A stretch of 64,000 bases of DNA from G963556115 sp963677015 (GTDB taxonomy: Bacteria > Planctomycetota > SZUA-567), in NCBI GenBank assembly GCA_963677015.1, contig OY781533.1, forward strand, positions 496,001 to 560,000. The letters are read 5' to 3'. Below, piece after piece: positions 35,292-43,188 of the stretch. The stretch's first letter is position 1. Each line of letters begins with the position of its first letter. Made by a program: the position numbers and the translations under genes. Under the pieces are notes generated by a model. That model searched no databases. It worked only from the letters and a program-made list of their open reading frames with translations, and had not been told where the DNA came from.

Positions 35292-35475
35292 CTAAAATCC
35301 GCGAATTTTAATGGTTTTTACGCAATTTTGATCAAATTTAGTTTCTTTCCGAAAATAGTTGAGATATATCGTGAAATTGTTAGCGAAATCTAATTATCTT
35401 AGCACCTCCTTATTTAGGGAAAAATTTACTTAATTTATTGATGCTCGGTTTCAAGGTCTTTCAGTGGTATTAAAG

Positions 35476-35509
35476 TTGACATATCAGAAAATATGTTGTA
35501 AGGTATAAT
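35476..35509 (+). promoter_or_regulatory. Possible promoter of the sensory hydrogenase operon
   Basis: A perfect TATAAT (35504-35509) and a perfect TTGACA (35476-35481), but 22 bases apart, longer than the 16-18 usual for sigma-70. It may need an activator, or only the -10 may be used. Confidence 0.35.
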
Positions 35510-35580
35510 ATTGATTCTTTGCTTATATTAATAAGGATAGAGTATAGGAGTCTACGGGTTGATTTCAAAGGAAATGTTCG

Positions 35581-35817
35581 ATGGCTAAGACATTAACAAT
35601 ATGTATGGGAAGTTCATGCTTCTGCCGGGGAAATGAAGAGAACCTCAAAATTATTGAGGAATATATTCAGGAGCGTGATATTGCGGCGGAAGTGAAGCTT
35701 GTGGGTACGCGCTGTGAGCAGCAGTGTGACAGAGGTCCGGTGATTCATATCGAAGACAAGCTTTTTGAGAAGGTTGATCCGGTCCGTCTGCTGGAGATTC
35801 TCAACAGGGAGTTGTAG
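35581..35817 (+). CDS. Small thioredoxin-like [2Fe-2S] protein
   Basis: A 78-residue NuoE-C-terminal-like ferredoxin. Ligand pattern C8-x4-C13 and C45-x3-C49 (CMGSSC, CEQQC) matches the thioredoxin-like [2Fe-2S] fold; an extra C15 is present. It is the first gene of the plus-strand trio with the sensory hydrogenase and phosphatase and probably passes electrons to or from that hydrogenase (inference from context). The start follows a purine-rich GGAAATGTTCG. Confidence 0.88.
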   Translation: MAKTLTICMGSSCFCRGNEENLKIIEEYIQERDIAAEVKLVGTRCEQQCDRGPVIHIEDKLFEKVDPVRLLEILNREL

Positions 35818-35909
35818 TATTTTAAACCGGCAGACCGGTATCTGCCGAAGCGGTGTGAGTCTGGTGTTAGAGAGTGGTGAGCTGCTCTCTTGATTTTCAG
35901 GAGATGACT

Positions 35910-37652
35910 ATGAATCAGAAATATCCTGTATATACTGAGGATACTGAGTGTCAGGATTGCTATAAATGTTTGCGGCATTGTCCGGCAAAGGCGATTAAGG
36001 TTGAGAATGGTAAGGCAACGGTTATGCCTGAGCGTTGTATTGCCTGCGGCGTCTGTGTCGGTGTCTGTCCTAATAAGGCCAAACATATCAGAGATGATCT
36101 GCGGCGGGCGGGAAGTCTTTTTACCGCCGGCGCGACGGTGATCGCCGCTCTGGCTCCATCATGGACCAGCGAGTTTCCCCGTTGCACCAATGAACAGATA
36201 ATCAAGGCTCTTAAACAGCTCGGGTTCAGCATGGTCAGTGAGACCGCTCTTGGCGCTCAGATGATTTCACAGCAGATTGTGGATGAGCTGAAACAGACCA
36301 AGAAGAAACTGGTTATTTCCTCTGCCTGTCCGGCTGCCGATGCTTTTATCAGTAAATATCTTCCTGAATTCACAGATTGTATTACCGATGTAGTATCACC
36401 GGTGCTTGCGCATTGTGAGCTTTTGAAAAAAATATATGGCAGTGAGGTTAAAATAGTCTTTTTCAGTCCGTGTATTGCCAAGAAGAATGAAGCGGATGCC
36501 AGAAGTGATCTTTTGAACTGTTCATTAACTTATAAGGATTTGCGTGAGTGGTTTGAGAAGAAGGATATTGATCCGGCAAGCCTCCTCCCTGACGGTGATG
36601 AGAAATTTGTTCCTGAAAAGGCTGAGGACGGCACTATCTATCCGATAGAGGGTGGAATGCTGGAGACTATAAAATTGCGCGGCGGCGGGGATATGCATTA
36701 TGTTACAATTTCCGGGATACCGGATATTGAACAGGCGTTGACGGGTCTGAATGTCAATGACCTGGATAAACCGGTATTTTTAGAGGTTCTGGCCTGCAAG
36801 GGAGGGTGTGTGAATGGGCCTTGTATGAGTCAGAACCGTCCGGGACTTCTGAATATTGTGGCCAATCTTAATAAAGCTGATATGCCGGAAAAACCTTCGA
36901 CTACGGGGTCAGGAATTGGTGTGCAGGGAGCCTATCTCAATGAATACATCGACAAGCAGGAGTGTTCCGAGGAGGCTTTACAGCAGGCTTTGCATAGAGT
37001 CGGTAAGTTCAGTGAAGATGATGAGCTTAATTGTGGCGGGTGTGGTTATGATACCTGCAAGGAGTTTTCCAAGGCGCTGCTGGAAGGCCGAGCCGAGCCG
37101 GTAATGTGCCTCTCGTATCTGCGTAATATGGCTCAGAAGAAAGCTAATGCCATGATCAGATGTATGCCATCAGCGGTGGTGATTGTTGATAATGAAATGA
37201 AAATTATCGAAAGTAATAAGCATTTTGCCAGACTTGTCGGCGGGGATGCTCTGGATATCTGGAACGCTTCAGAAGGTATGGCCGGTGCGAGACTGGATAA
37301 GCTTATACCTTTTGCGCATCTTTTTAAGGAGAATCTCGAGAACGGCAGGGATATTCATAAGACTTCGCTCAAGGCCTGGGATAAAATTCTTGATGTCAGT
37401 ATTTTCTCAATTGAGGAAGGCAGGGTCGCTGGTGCTGTAATATCTGATGTTACCAGCCCGGGAATGCGCCGGGAGCAGATTGCGCGCAGAGCACGGATGG
37501 TTATCAAGAAGAATCTGGAAACGGTGCAGTCTATTGCCGCCAATCTTGGTGAGAATATGGCTGAGACCGAGATTCTGCTGCGTTCTCTGGCCAAGGATTA
37601 TGCCGGAGAAGAAGGTATTGATATCGAAGAGGAGGTTGATGGTGACCAGTAG
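35910..37652 (+). CDS. Sensory-type [FeFe]-hydrogenase homologue with PAS domain (HydS-like)
   Basis: 580 residues. Two ferredoxin [4Fe-4S] motifs (C14-C24 and C43-C53 regions), then a hydrogenase H domain with altered motifs: L1 SSACP at 137-141, L2 SPCIAKKNEA at 186-195, L3 LACKGGCVNGPC at 294-305. The first Cys of the usual TSCCP is Ala139, the change known in putative sensory hydrogenases, where proton transfer is impaired. Then a four-Cys cluster domain (C375, C378, C383, C400) and a PAS domain (about 413-510) with a helical tail. This matches the group of [FeFe] enzymes thought to sense H2 rather than turn it over quickly. AGGAG lies before the ATG at 35910. Its end overlaps the phosphatase gene by 14 bases. 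Confidence 0.9.
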   Translation: MNQKYPVYTEDTECQDCYKCLRHCPAKAIKVENGKATVMPERCIACGVCVGVCPNKAKHIRDDLRRAGSLFTAGATVIAALAPSWTSEFPRCTNEQIIKALKQLGFSMVSETALGAQMISQQIVDELKQTKKKLVISSACPAADAFISKYLPEFTDCITDVVSPVLAHCELLKKIYGSEVKIVFFSPCIAKKNEADARSDLLNCSLTYKDLREWFEKKDIDPASLLPDGDEKFVPEKAEDGTIYPIEGGMLETIKLRGGGDMHYVTISGIPDIEQALTGLNVNDLDKPVFLEVLACKGGCVNGPCMSQNRPGLLNIVANLNKADMPEKPSTTGSGIGVQGAYLNEYIDKQECSEEALQQALHRVGKFSEDDELNCGGCGYDTCKEFSKALLEGRAEPVMCLSYLRNMAQKKANAMIRCMPSAVVIVDNEMKIIESNKHFARLVGGDALDIWNASEGMAGARLDKLIPFAHLFKENLENGRDIHKTSLKAWDKILDVSIFSIEEGRVAGAVISDVTSPGMRREQIARRARMVIKKNLETVQSIAANLGENMAETEILLRSLAKDYAGEEGIDIEEEVDGDQ

Positions 37653-38832
37653 TCTGAACAGTGATTTCTTTGTTGATATAGAGTGCGCGCAGACAAAGAA
37701 ATATACCGAGGATGCCTATGGTGACTGCTTTTTATGTCAGAAGCTCAATGATGAGTGCCGGACTATTGCGGTGCTTTCAGATGGGCTCGGCAGTGGTATC
37801 AAGGCCAATATTCTTTCGAATATGACAGCGCATATGGCGCTGAAATTTATTGCCAGTGATACTGATATGACCGGAGCAATCAAGATCATGATGGAGGCGC
37901 TGCCGGTATGTAAGATACGGAAGGTGAGTTATGCCACGTTTACGATTGTTGATTACCGGGAAGGAGATGTAGCGCGGGTTATTGAAATGGATAATCCAAA
38001 GATAATTCATTTGCGGGGAGATAAAGCGCTGGATTTTGCCCGGAGAAAGCTTGTCAGTTCGCAGGGTAATATCAGGCGTATATATATGAGTGAGATTGAT
38101 ATTCGCCCTGGTGACCGCCTGATATTCGCGTCCGATGGAGTTACGCAGGCGGGACTCGGGACACCATTTTTTCCTTTGGGCTGGCGGGAAGATGGGTTGG
38201 TCAATCATGTGCAGTCGGTGGTGGCTAATCATCCGGAAATTAGCGCCACGGCGCTGGCGAATAATGTGATGAATGCCGCGATTGGTCTGGAAAAGGATAA
38301 GCAGCCTTATGATGATATCAGTTGTGCGGTAATGTATTTCAGAACGCCGCGTAAGACTATTGTGGTAAGTGGTCCGCCCTACGATAAAGAGAATGATGCG
38401 CGCTATGCCCGGAGAATTGCGGACTTTGACGGCAGGAAGGTTATCTGTGGCGGAACTACTTCGAATATTGTGTCGCGTGAGCTGGAGCGGGAGGTCGTAA
38501 CCGATCTGCATAGCGGAGGGAATGGTATTCCGCCGCTATCAAAGATGGATGGTGTTGACCTGATAACAGAAGGAATTATAACCTTGACCTTTGTCGCTCA
38601 GTTTCTTGAATCTGGTGATGTTCCTGATGATCAGAAGAACCCTGCGGCCTTGCTGAGTCATATGCTGCTTGATAGTGATGTAATTAATTTTATCATTGGT
38701 ACGAAGATCAATGAAGCTCATCAGGATCCTTTATTGCCGCATGATCTTGAGTTACGTCGGAGTATAATTAAACGTATCGCGGTGGCTCTGGAAGGAAAAT
38801 ATCTAAAAAAGGTGGATATTGACTATATATAA
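37639..38832 (+). CDS. SpoIIE-type PP2C phosphatase, sensory hydrogenase partner
   Basis: Serine/threonine phosphatase of the SpoIIE/PP2C type, 397 residues from the ATG at 37639, which has GAGGAGG 3-9 bases upstream and overlaps the preceding gene by 14 bases. Metal-binding acidic motifs are visible: VLSDGLGSGIKAN (Asp48), LIFASDGVTQAG (about 157) and YDDISCAV (about 226). Residues about 240-397 form an extra C-terminal region of unknown fold (VICGGTTSNIVSREL...). PP2C proteins of this class usually dephosphorylate anti-sigma-factor antagonists; no STAS or anti-sigma gene is adjacent. Tight coupling suggests that the hydrogenase/PAS protein controls it. Confidence 0.88.
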   Translation: MVTSSLNSDFFVDIECAQTKKYTEDAYGDCFLCQKLNDECRTIAVLSDGLGSGIKANILSNMTAHMALKFIASDTDMTGAIKIMMEALPVCKIRKVSYATFTIVDYREGDVARVIEMDNPKIIHLRGDKALDFARRKLVSSQGNIRRIYMSEIDIRPGDRLIFASDGVTQAGLGTPFFPLGWREDGLVNHVQSVVANHPEISATALANNVMNAAIGLEKDKQPYDDISCAVMYFRTPRKTIVVSGPPYDKENDARYARRIADFDGRKVICGGTTSNIVSRELEREVVTDLHSGGNGIPPLSKMDGVDLITEGIITLTFVAQFLESGDVPDDQKNPAALLSHMLLDSDVINFIIGTKINEAHQDPLLPHDLELRRSIIKRIAVALEGKYLKKVDIDYI

Positions 38833-39352
38833 TAATATAATATATAAGTGTTTGAGCTGTTTGATTCCTGCTGGCTTGTGTGTGGCGTTTAAGAGCTTTT
38901 CGCTCTGGGTTCTGCCCTTTTTCTGTGATATTAGTATAAGCTGTTTCATTCGCGGTTTTCAATAATTATTCCATTTCATTTTATTAGTTACCTAATTTTT
39001 GTGTTTGTTGAAATTTTACGTTCTGGTTTTAAATATATATTTTAAGGGTTTTACAAGCTTTTGCGTGTGTGACAAAAACGTAATACGTGAAAATAATATT
39101 TAATATAATTAGCTTAATTTCAATTAATAGTTTAAGCTTACTATAGGTTATATTTCAGTATAACAATATGTTGTGTTCTTATGTTGTTGTTATTGAATAT
39201 TTCTGGAAGGTGTCTATTCGCTGTTAAATAAATAAAAAAGTATCTATATCCTGTGAAAAAGATAAAAATGTAGCTATTTCGGTTGGGCAGTATGTTCAGT
39301 TTGTGAGGTTATTTTTTCTGAGTTTTTCAGGTCTTTTTGGGAAGGGAGAATT
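38833..39352. other. Long intergenic region upstream of cstA
   Basis: 520 AT-rich bases. No gene is seen. The last 150 bases hold the 30-bp-spaced repeats listed separately; the rest shows nothing I can name. Confidence 0.5.
39210..39280 (+). repeat. Three degenerate direct repeats at 30-bp spacing before cstA
   Basis: GTGTCTATTC (from 39210), GTATCTATATC (from 39240) and GTAGCTATTTC (from 39270) begin exactly 30 bases apart; the second and third agree at 14 of 17 positions when the preceding A-tract is included. They end about 70 bases before the cstA start, a likely place for an activator or repressor array. Confidence 0.45.
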
Positions 39353-40810
39353 ATGGGATTCTTTTTATTGTGCGTGGCGTTGCTGATACTTGGTTATGTC
39401 ATTTATGGTAAGGTTGTTGAGAAAATTTTTGCTATTGATGTCAATCGTACTACACCTGCCTTTGAGTTTGAGGATGATATTGATTATATCCCCATGCCAA
39501 CCTGGAAGGTATTTATGGTGCAACTGCTGGATATAGCAGGAGCCGGCCCTATTTTCGGTCCTATTTTGGGTGCTCTTTACGGACCTCAGGCATTGATCTG
39601 GATTGTTGTCGGGAGTATTTTTGCCGGCGGGGTTCATGATTTCTTCAGTGGCATGCTCTCTGTACGCAGCAGCGGTAAGAGTATCCCGGAGGTAGTGGGA
39701 GATGCTCTTGGCATGCCGGCGCGGCATGTCATGCGTCTGTTCTCGATAATACTTCTAGTGCTGGTCGGTGTGGTCTTTGTTCTGGCTCCGGCTAAGTTGT
39801 TGAATCAACTCTTTAGCCAGCGACTTGGTTTTGACTGGGGTGTAGAACTCTTTGTCTTTTTAATTTTCTTCTATTACTTTATCGCAACAATTCTGCCGAT
39901 TGATAAGATTATCGGGCGGTTTTATCCTATTTTTGGGGCACTGCTGCTCTTTATGACCTTTGCTGTCGGCTTTGCAATGCTTTTTGGCGGGGTTAATATG
40001 CTGCCAAATCTGGATTTTTCCGTTAATACCAATCCTAATATGAATTATGATGGGGCCCAGATGCCTATCTGGCCGCTGCTCTTTGTGACCATTTCCTGCA
40101 GCGCACTCAGTGGTTTTCATTCAACGCAGAGTCCGTTGATGGCGCGTTGTATCAAAAATGAAAAACGCGGCCGTCTGGTATTTTACGGGGCAATGATTGC
40201 TGAAGGTATTATCGGGCTTATCTGGTGTACCGCCGGGCTTAGCTTTTATGAGAGCACTGCGGCTTTGAATACAGCTCTGGCGGGAAGCCCCTCAGCAGTT
40301 GTCAACGATGTGTCATTCGGGCTGCTCGGTACTCTTGGCGGCGTTCTGGCGGTTCTTGGGGTTATAATTCTGCCTATTACCAGCGGTGATACTGCATTTA
40401 GAAGTACCAGACTTATTCTTGCTGAGATATTTAAAATCAGTCAGAAACCTGTTGCCAAACGTCTGCTGCTGGCGGTTCCGCTATTTGTAGTAGCTTACAT
40501 AATTACCAAGCTGCCTTTTGGAATAATCTGGAAGTATTTCGGCTGGAGCAACCAGACCCTTTCCTGCCTGGTGTTGTGGAGCGCGGCTATCTGGCTGGCA
40601 CATAACGGCAAATTTCATTGGATTGCAACTATCCCTGCTACCTTTATGACCGCTGTTGTTATTACTTTTATATCTTATATGAAGATTGGATTTCAGGTTC
40701 CATATAATATTTCAGTGACAATTGGAATCGTGGTGGCGGCGGTAGCATTTATCGCTTTTATGGTGCGCGTACGCGTCAAGAGTGAGAGTGCGGAAGGGCT
40801 TAGCAGCTGA
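39353..40810 (+). CDS. cstA: CstA-family transporter (short form; peptide/pyruvate uptake)
   Basis: Polytopic inner-membrane protein, 485 residues, about 12 membrane spans. The CstA signature is clear: PAFEFEDDIDYIPMPTWKVFMVQLLDIAGAGPIFGPILGALYGP (split here: motif at about residues 35-78), GSIFAGGVHDFFSGMLSVRSSGKSI, and the C-terminal SGDTAFRSTRL. Family members import pyruvate or peptides under carbon limitation. Most CstA proteins are near 700 residues; this belongs to the short type. GAAGGGAG precedes the ATG. A strong terminator follows. Confidence 0.93.
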   Translation: MGFFLLCVALLILGYVIYGKVVEKIFAIDVNRTTPAFEFEDDIDYIPMPTWKVFMVQLLDIAGAGPIFGPILGALYGPQALIWIVVGSIFAGGVHDFFSGMLSVRSSGKSIPEVVGDALGMPARHVMRLFSIILLVLVGVVFVLAPAKLLNQLFSQRLGFDWGVELFVFLIFFYYFIATILPIDKIIGRFYPIFGALLLFMTFAVGFAMLFGGVNMLPNLDFSVNTNPNMNYDGAQMPIWPLLFVTISCSALSGFHSTQSPLMARCIKNEKRGRLVFYGAMIAEGIIGLIWCTAGLSFYESTAALNTALAGSPSAVVNDVSFGLLGTLGGVLAVLGVIILPITSGDTAFRSTRLILAEIFKISQKPVAKRLLLAVPLFVVAYIITKLPFGIIWKYFGWSNQTLSCLVLWSAAIWLAHNGKFHWIATIPATFMTAVVITFISYMKIGFQVPYNISVTIGIVVAAVAFIAFMVRVRVKSESAEGLSS

Positions 40811-40920
40811 GGACGGACGTTTTATTCTAGTAAGGTAAAAACCGGTTATAATATTTTAAGCTGTTTACTATGGTTCTCATTAAGAAGAAAGAGGAGCCGT
40901 ACCGGCTAAATTAATTGAAA

Positions 40921-40957
40921 GGCTCCGGCAGGAAAACCTGCCGGAGCCTGATTTTTA
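40921..40957. terminator. Bidirectional terminator between cstA and the exported protein gene
   Basis: Perfect 12-bp GC-rich hairpin GGCTCCGGCAGG/CCTGCCGGAGCC with an AAAA loop, followed by TGATTTTTATT. Confidence 0.85.
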
Positions 40958-40989
40958 TTATTCAGTACCGTTAAGCAATTAAAATAGTT

Positions 40990-42921
40990 TTAGAATTGCG
41001 GCATACTTCCTTTATCTGCATCGAATAACTGCTGGACACCTGCAGCCATTAACGCGTAACCGCCAAGTTTGACCAGTTTTCCGAAATCCTTGCTGAAGAG
41101 GGTACTGTCAATCGGGAATGGGCCGTAATTGATATCAACGTACTCGTTTTCAGCGGTTATGTACAATGTTTCCCATGCATCGAATACATGTCTGTTTATT
41201 ACATTATTCGATGGAAGCAGATAGAGCGGGAAGGCTTCGGCTATATAGCGTAGAAATGCGGGCGGATTACTGTTGGGGTCAGGAAAGACAGAAGCAGGGA
41301 GTTCGCCATTATTTTTATTACGTATTTCCTCAGATTTTTCGGTAGAGTAGACCAGACCGCCGATAGTTGTACCAAGCGCTACGGTATTATTTATGACATC
41401 GCTTATTCCGTCGATACTCATGAAGGTTGTTCGCACCGGTGTCCCGCTGATACCGGTCTCGGCTGCAACCTTTGCCATCTCTTTGTCGAAGCTTTGTTTT
41501 CGTGTTGATTTGGCGTAATTCTTGTCTGATTTGCTGACGGCAAAGCTGTGTTCAATTGCTGCTGGATTGAGCGCGAAGATAAGTTTATTCTCAATAAAGG
41601 TGTAGCACACAGTCAGAGAGCCGGCAAGACTGATGCCTTTAATGGTGCCGTAATCTGTTTTGATTTCTAGTTTGTCTGCTGCCTGATCCTGCAGTCTGGC
41701 TACAAGTTGATCCAGACCTTTGTTCAAGGATTCTTCAAGTTTGGCTTTATTCTTCACATTTATAATAGTGGTATAACCGGAAAATCCGAAGAGTTGAAGA
41801 CCGGGTAAATCGCTGCTGTCCTGTACATAGGAGGTCATTTCTTTGTCAAGATTTGCCAGTATGTCGGTAAGCGGGTTTATGCCGGTTTCGTTTTCGAAAT
41901 CACTCATAACTTCGTTAATCTTGCCGGTTATTTCGTCCTGAACTTCCTGACGCTGTTGGTCGGTAAGACCCTTTAGTTTTACATTGTTATCAGTTACAGT
42001 TTTAATGATATACTGGTAGAGCCTGTTCAGGTCAACACCTGCAGTAACCATGCTGCTGGAATCGTCTGGAACAAAGGTGAGGTGTTGCGGATCCGGTTCG
42101 CTGAATATCTCCGCTGAATCATCGGCAAAGCCGGATTTCATATAGAGGCGCTGAACAAAGGCCGGAGCTTCGATTCGAACTCCGTAGGCAACAGTATTGA
42201 AAGTATCTTTATTTATGGCGCTGATGTCGGCATTCGGTGCAAAAGAATTTATTGTGCTTATTACGACATTGTATAGTTCGGGATTGACAAAAGAGGTAAT
42301 AAGTCTGTTTTTACCTAATTGTGAGGAAGCCCGGAGGTATCCTGAGGAATTTTCGAGGCTGTTGCCGGCTGCTTTTCCGGCTGAATCAAGAATATTCATA
42401 TCCGGGCTGAATGCTGCATATAGCCGCTGTCCGGTGATTCTGACACTGACAAAGAAATTCATTTTGTCCGGATCGATTGGAAAGCTGAACTTGAACTCTG
42501 CTGCATCCGGACCTGCCGGATTCATTGGAGCTGTGAGCTTTACCGGATCAATATCCGCTGGAAATTCTGTGATCAGCACGGCGTAGGGGAGATTATCTTT
42601 GGTATATACGCCGAGTGCGACATGATTACCCAGAGCGCTAAGGATATCATCAGGTTTTATGCCCTGTGTCAGCATGGTTGCGAAGGTCATCACTTCGGTA
42701 AGCTTTTTCCTTGTATGTGCCAGAAAGTTCTGTGTCTGAGGTTCTGCAAGCATTTTGGCGAAAGCAGTTTCAGAAAAATTGCTGTTTGTTGAGTCAGTGT
42801 TGTTGAACTCAAAAAATAAGGCGGTATTGTTCGGGTACAGTGTGGCAAAAGATTCGTCTGCAAATACGGATGGCAATGTTATTATTATTGTCATTAGTAT
42901 TAATTGTAGGCATTTTTTCAT
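40990..42921 (-). CDS. Exported protein of unknown function (DUF3352-like)
   Basis: A 643-residue protein with a Sec signal peptide (MKKCLQLILMTIIITLPSVFA, cleavage expected after VFA at about 21). After it comes a repeated alpha/beta pattern: LYPNNTALFFEFN, a helical stretch, LGNHVALGVYTKDNLPYAVLITEFP, and later a second unit around VTAGVDLNRLYQYI and LTVCYTFIENKLIFALNPAAIEH. This resembles DUF3352-type proteins, seen in several PVC and cyanobacterial genomes, whose function is unknown. A GGAG site precedes the ATG. It has its own region and a terminator, so it is monocistronic. Confidence 0.75.
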   Translation of the reverse strand: MKKCLQLILMTIIITLPSVFADESFATLYPNNTALFFEFNNTDSTNSNFSETAFAKMLAEPQTQNFLAHTRKKLTEVMTFATMLTQGIKPDDILSALGNHVALGVYTKDNLPYAVLITEFPADIDPVKLTAPMNPAGPDAAEFKFSFPIDPDKMNFFVSVRITGQRLYAAFSPDMNILDSAGKAAGNSLENSSGYLRASSQLGKNRLITSFVNPELYNVVISTINSFAPNADISAINKDTFNTVAYGVRIEAPAFVQRLYMKSGFADDSAEIFSEPDPQHLTFVPDDSSSMVTAGVDLNRLYQYIIKTVTDNNVKLKGLTDQQRQEVQDEITGKINEVMSDFENETGINPLTDILANLDKEMTSYVQDSSDLPGLQLFGFSGYTTIINVKNKAKLEESLNKGLDQLVARLQDQAADKLEIKTDYGTIKGISLAGSLTVCYTFIENKLIFALNPAAIEHSFAVSKSDKNYAKSTRKQSFDKEMAKVAAETGISGTPVRTTFMSIDGISDVINNTVALGTTIGGLVYSTEKSEEIRNKNNGELPASVFPDPNSNPPAFLRYIAEAFPLYLLPSNNVINRHVFDAWETLYITAENEYVDINYGPFPIDSTLFSKDFGKLVKLGGYALMAAGVQQLFDADKGSMPQF

Positions 42922-43188
42922 ATTTATCTCCAGGAAAAAGAAACAGGTGATACCGCTAATTTATTATACTGATTTTAATGGATTGCGAATTTTTGTCAAT
43001 TGTCAGCAGTCGGTTGGAGTTATTTTATTTGTCAGGAAATTATTTCAGTTAAATGAGAGGATGATTATTACCTTTAAAAGACAGAGAAAATAGAGGTGAG
43101 GTTTTTTAAAAAAGGGAGTTGCAGAGCCTTGACATATTTAATTAACCTACGAGAATTGTGATATTTAGTGAACTCCAGGATGATATAA

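Larger units (their letters stand above)
35144..35580. other. Divergent regulatory region between the two hydrogenase operons
   Basis: 437 AT-rich bases separating hydC (minus) from the sensory operon (plus). It holds the promoters listed separately. No gene is seen. Confidence 0.6.

Noticed and set aside
37447..37638. Longer phosphatase frame starting inside the hydrogenase gene
   Set aside because: It would overlap the PAS-protein C-terminus by about 200 bases; the ATG at 37639 has an excellent ribosome site and gives the normal protein start.
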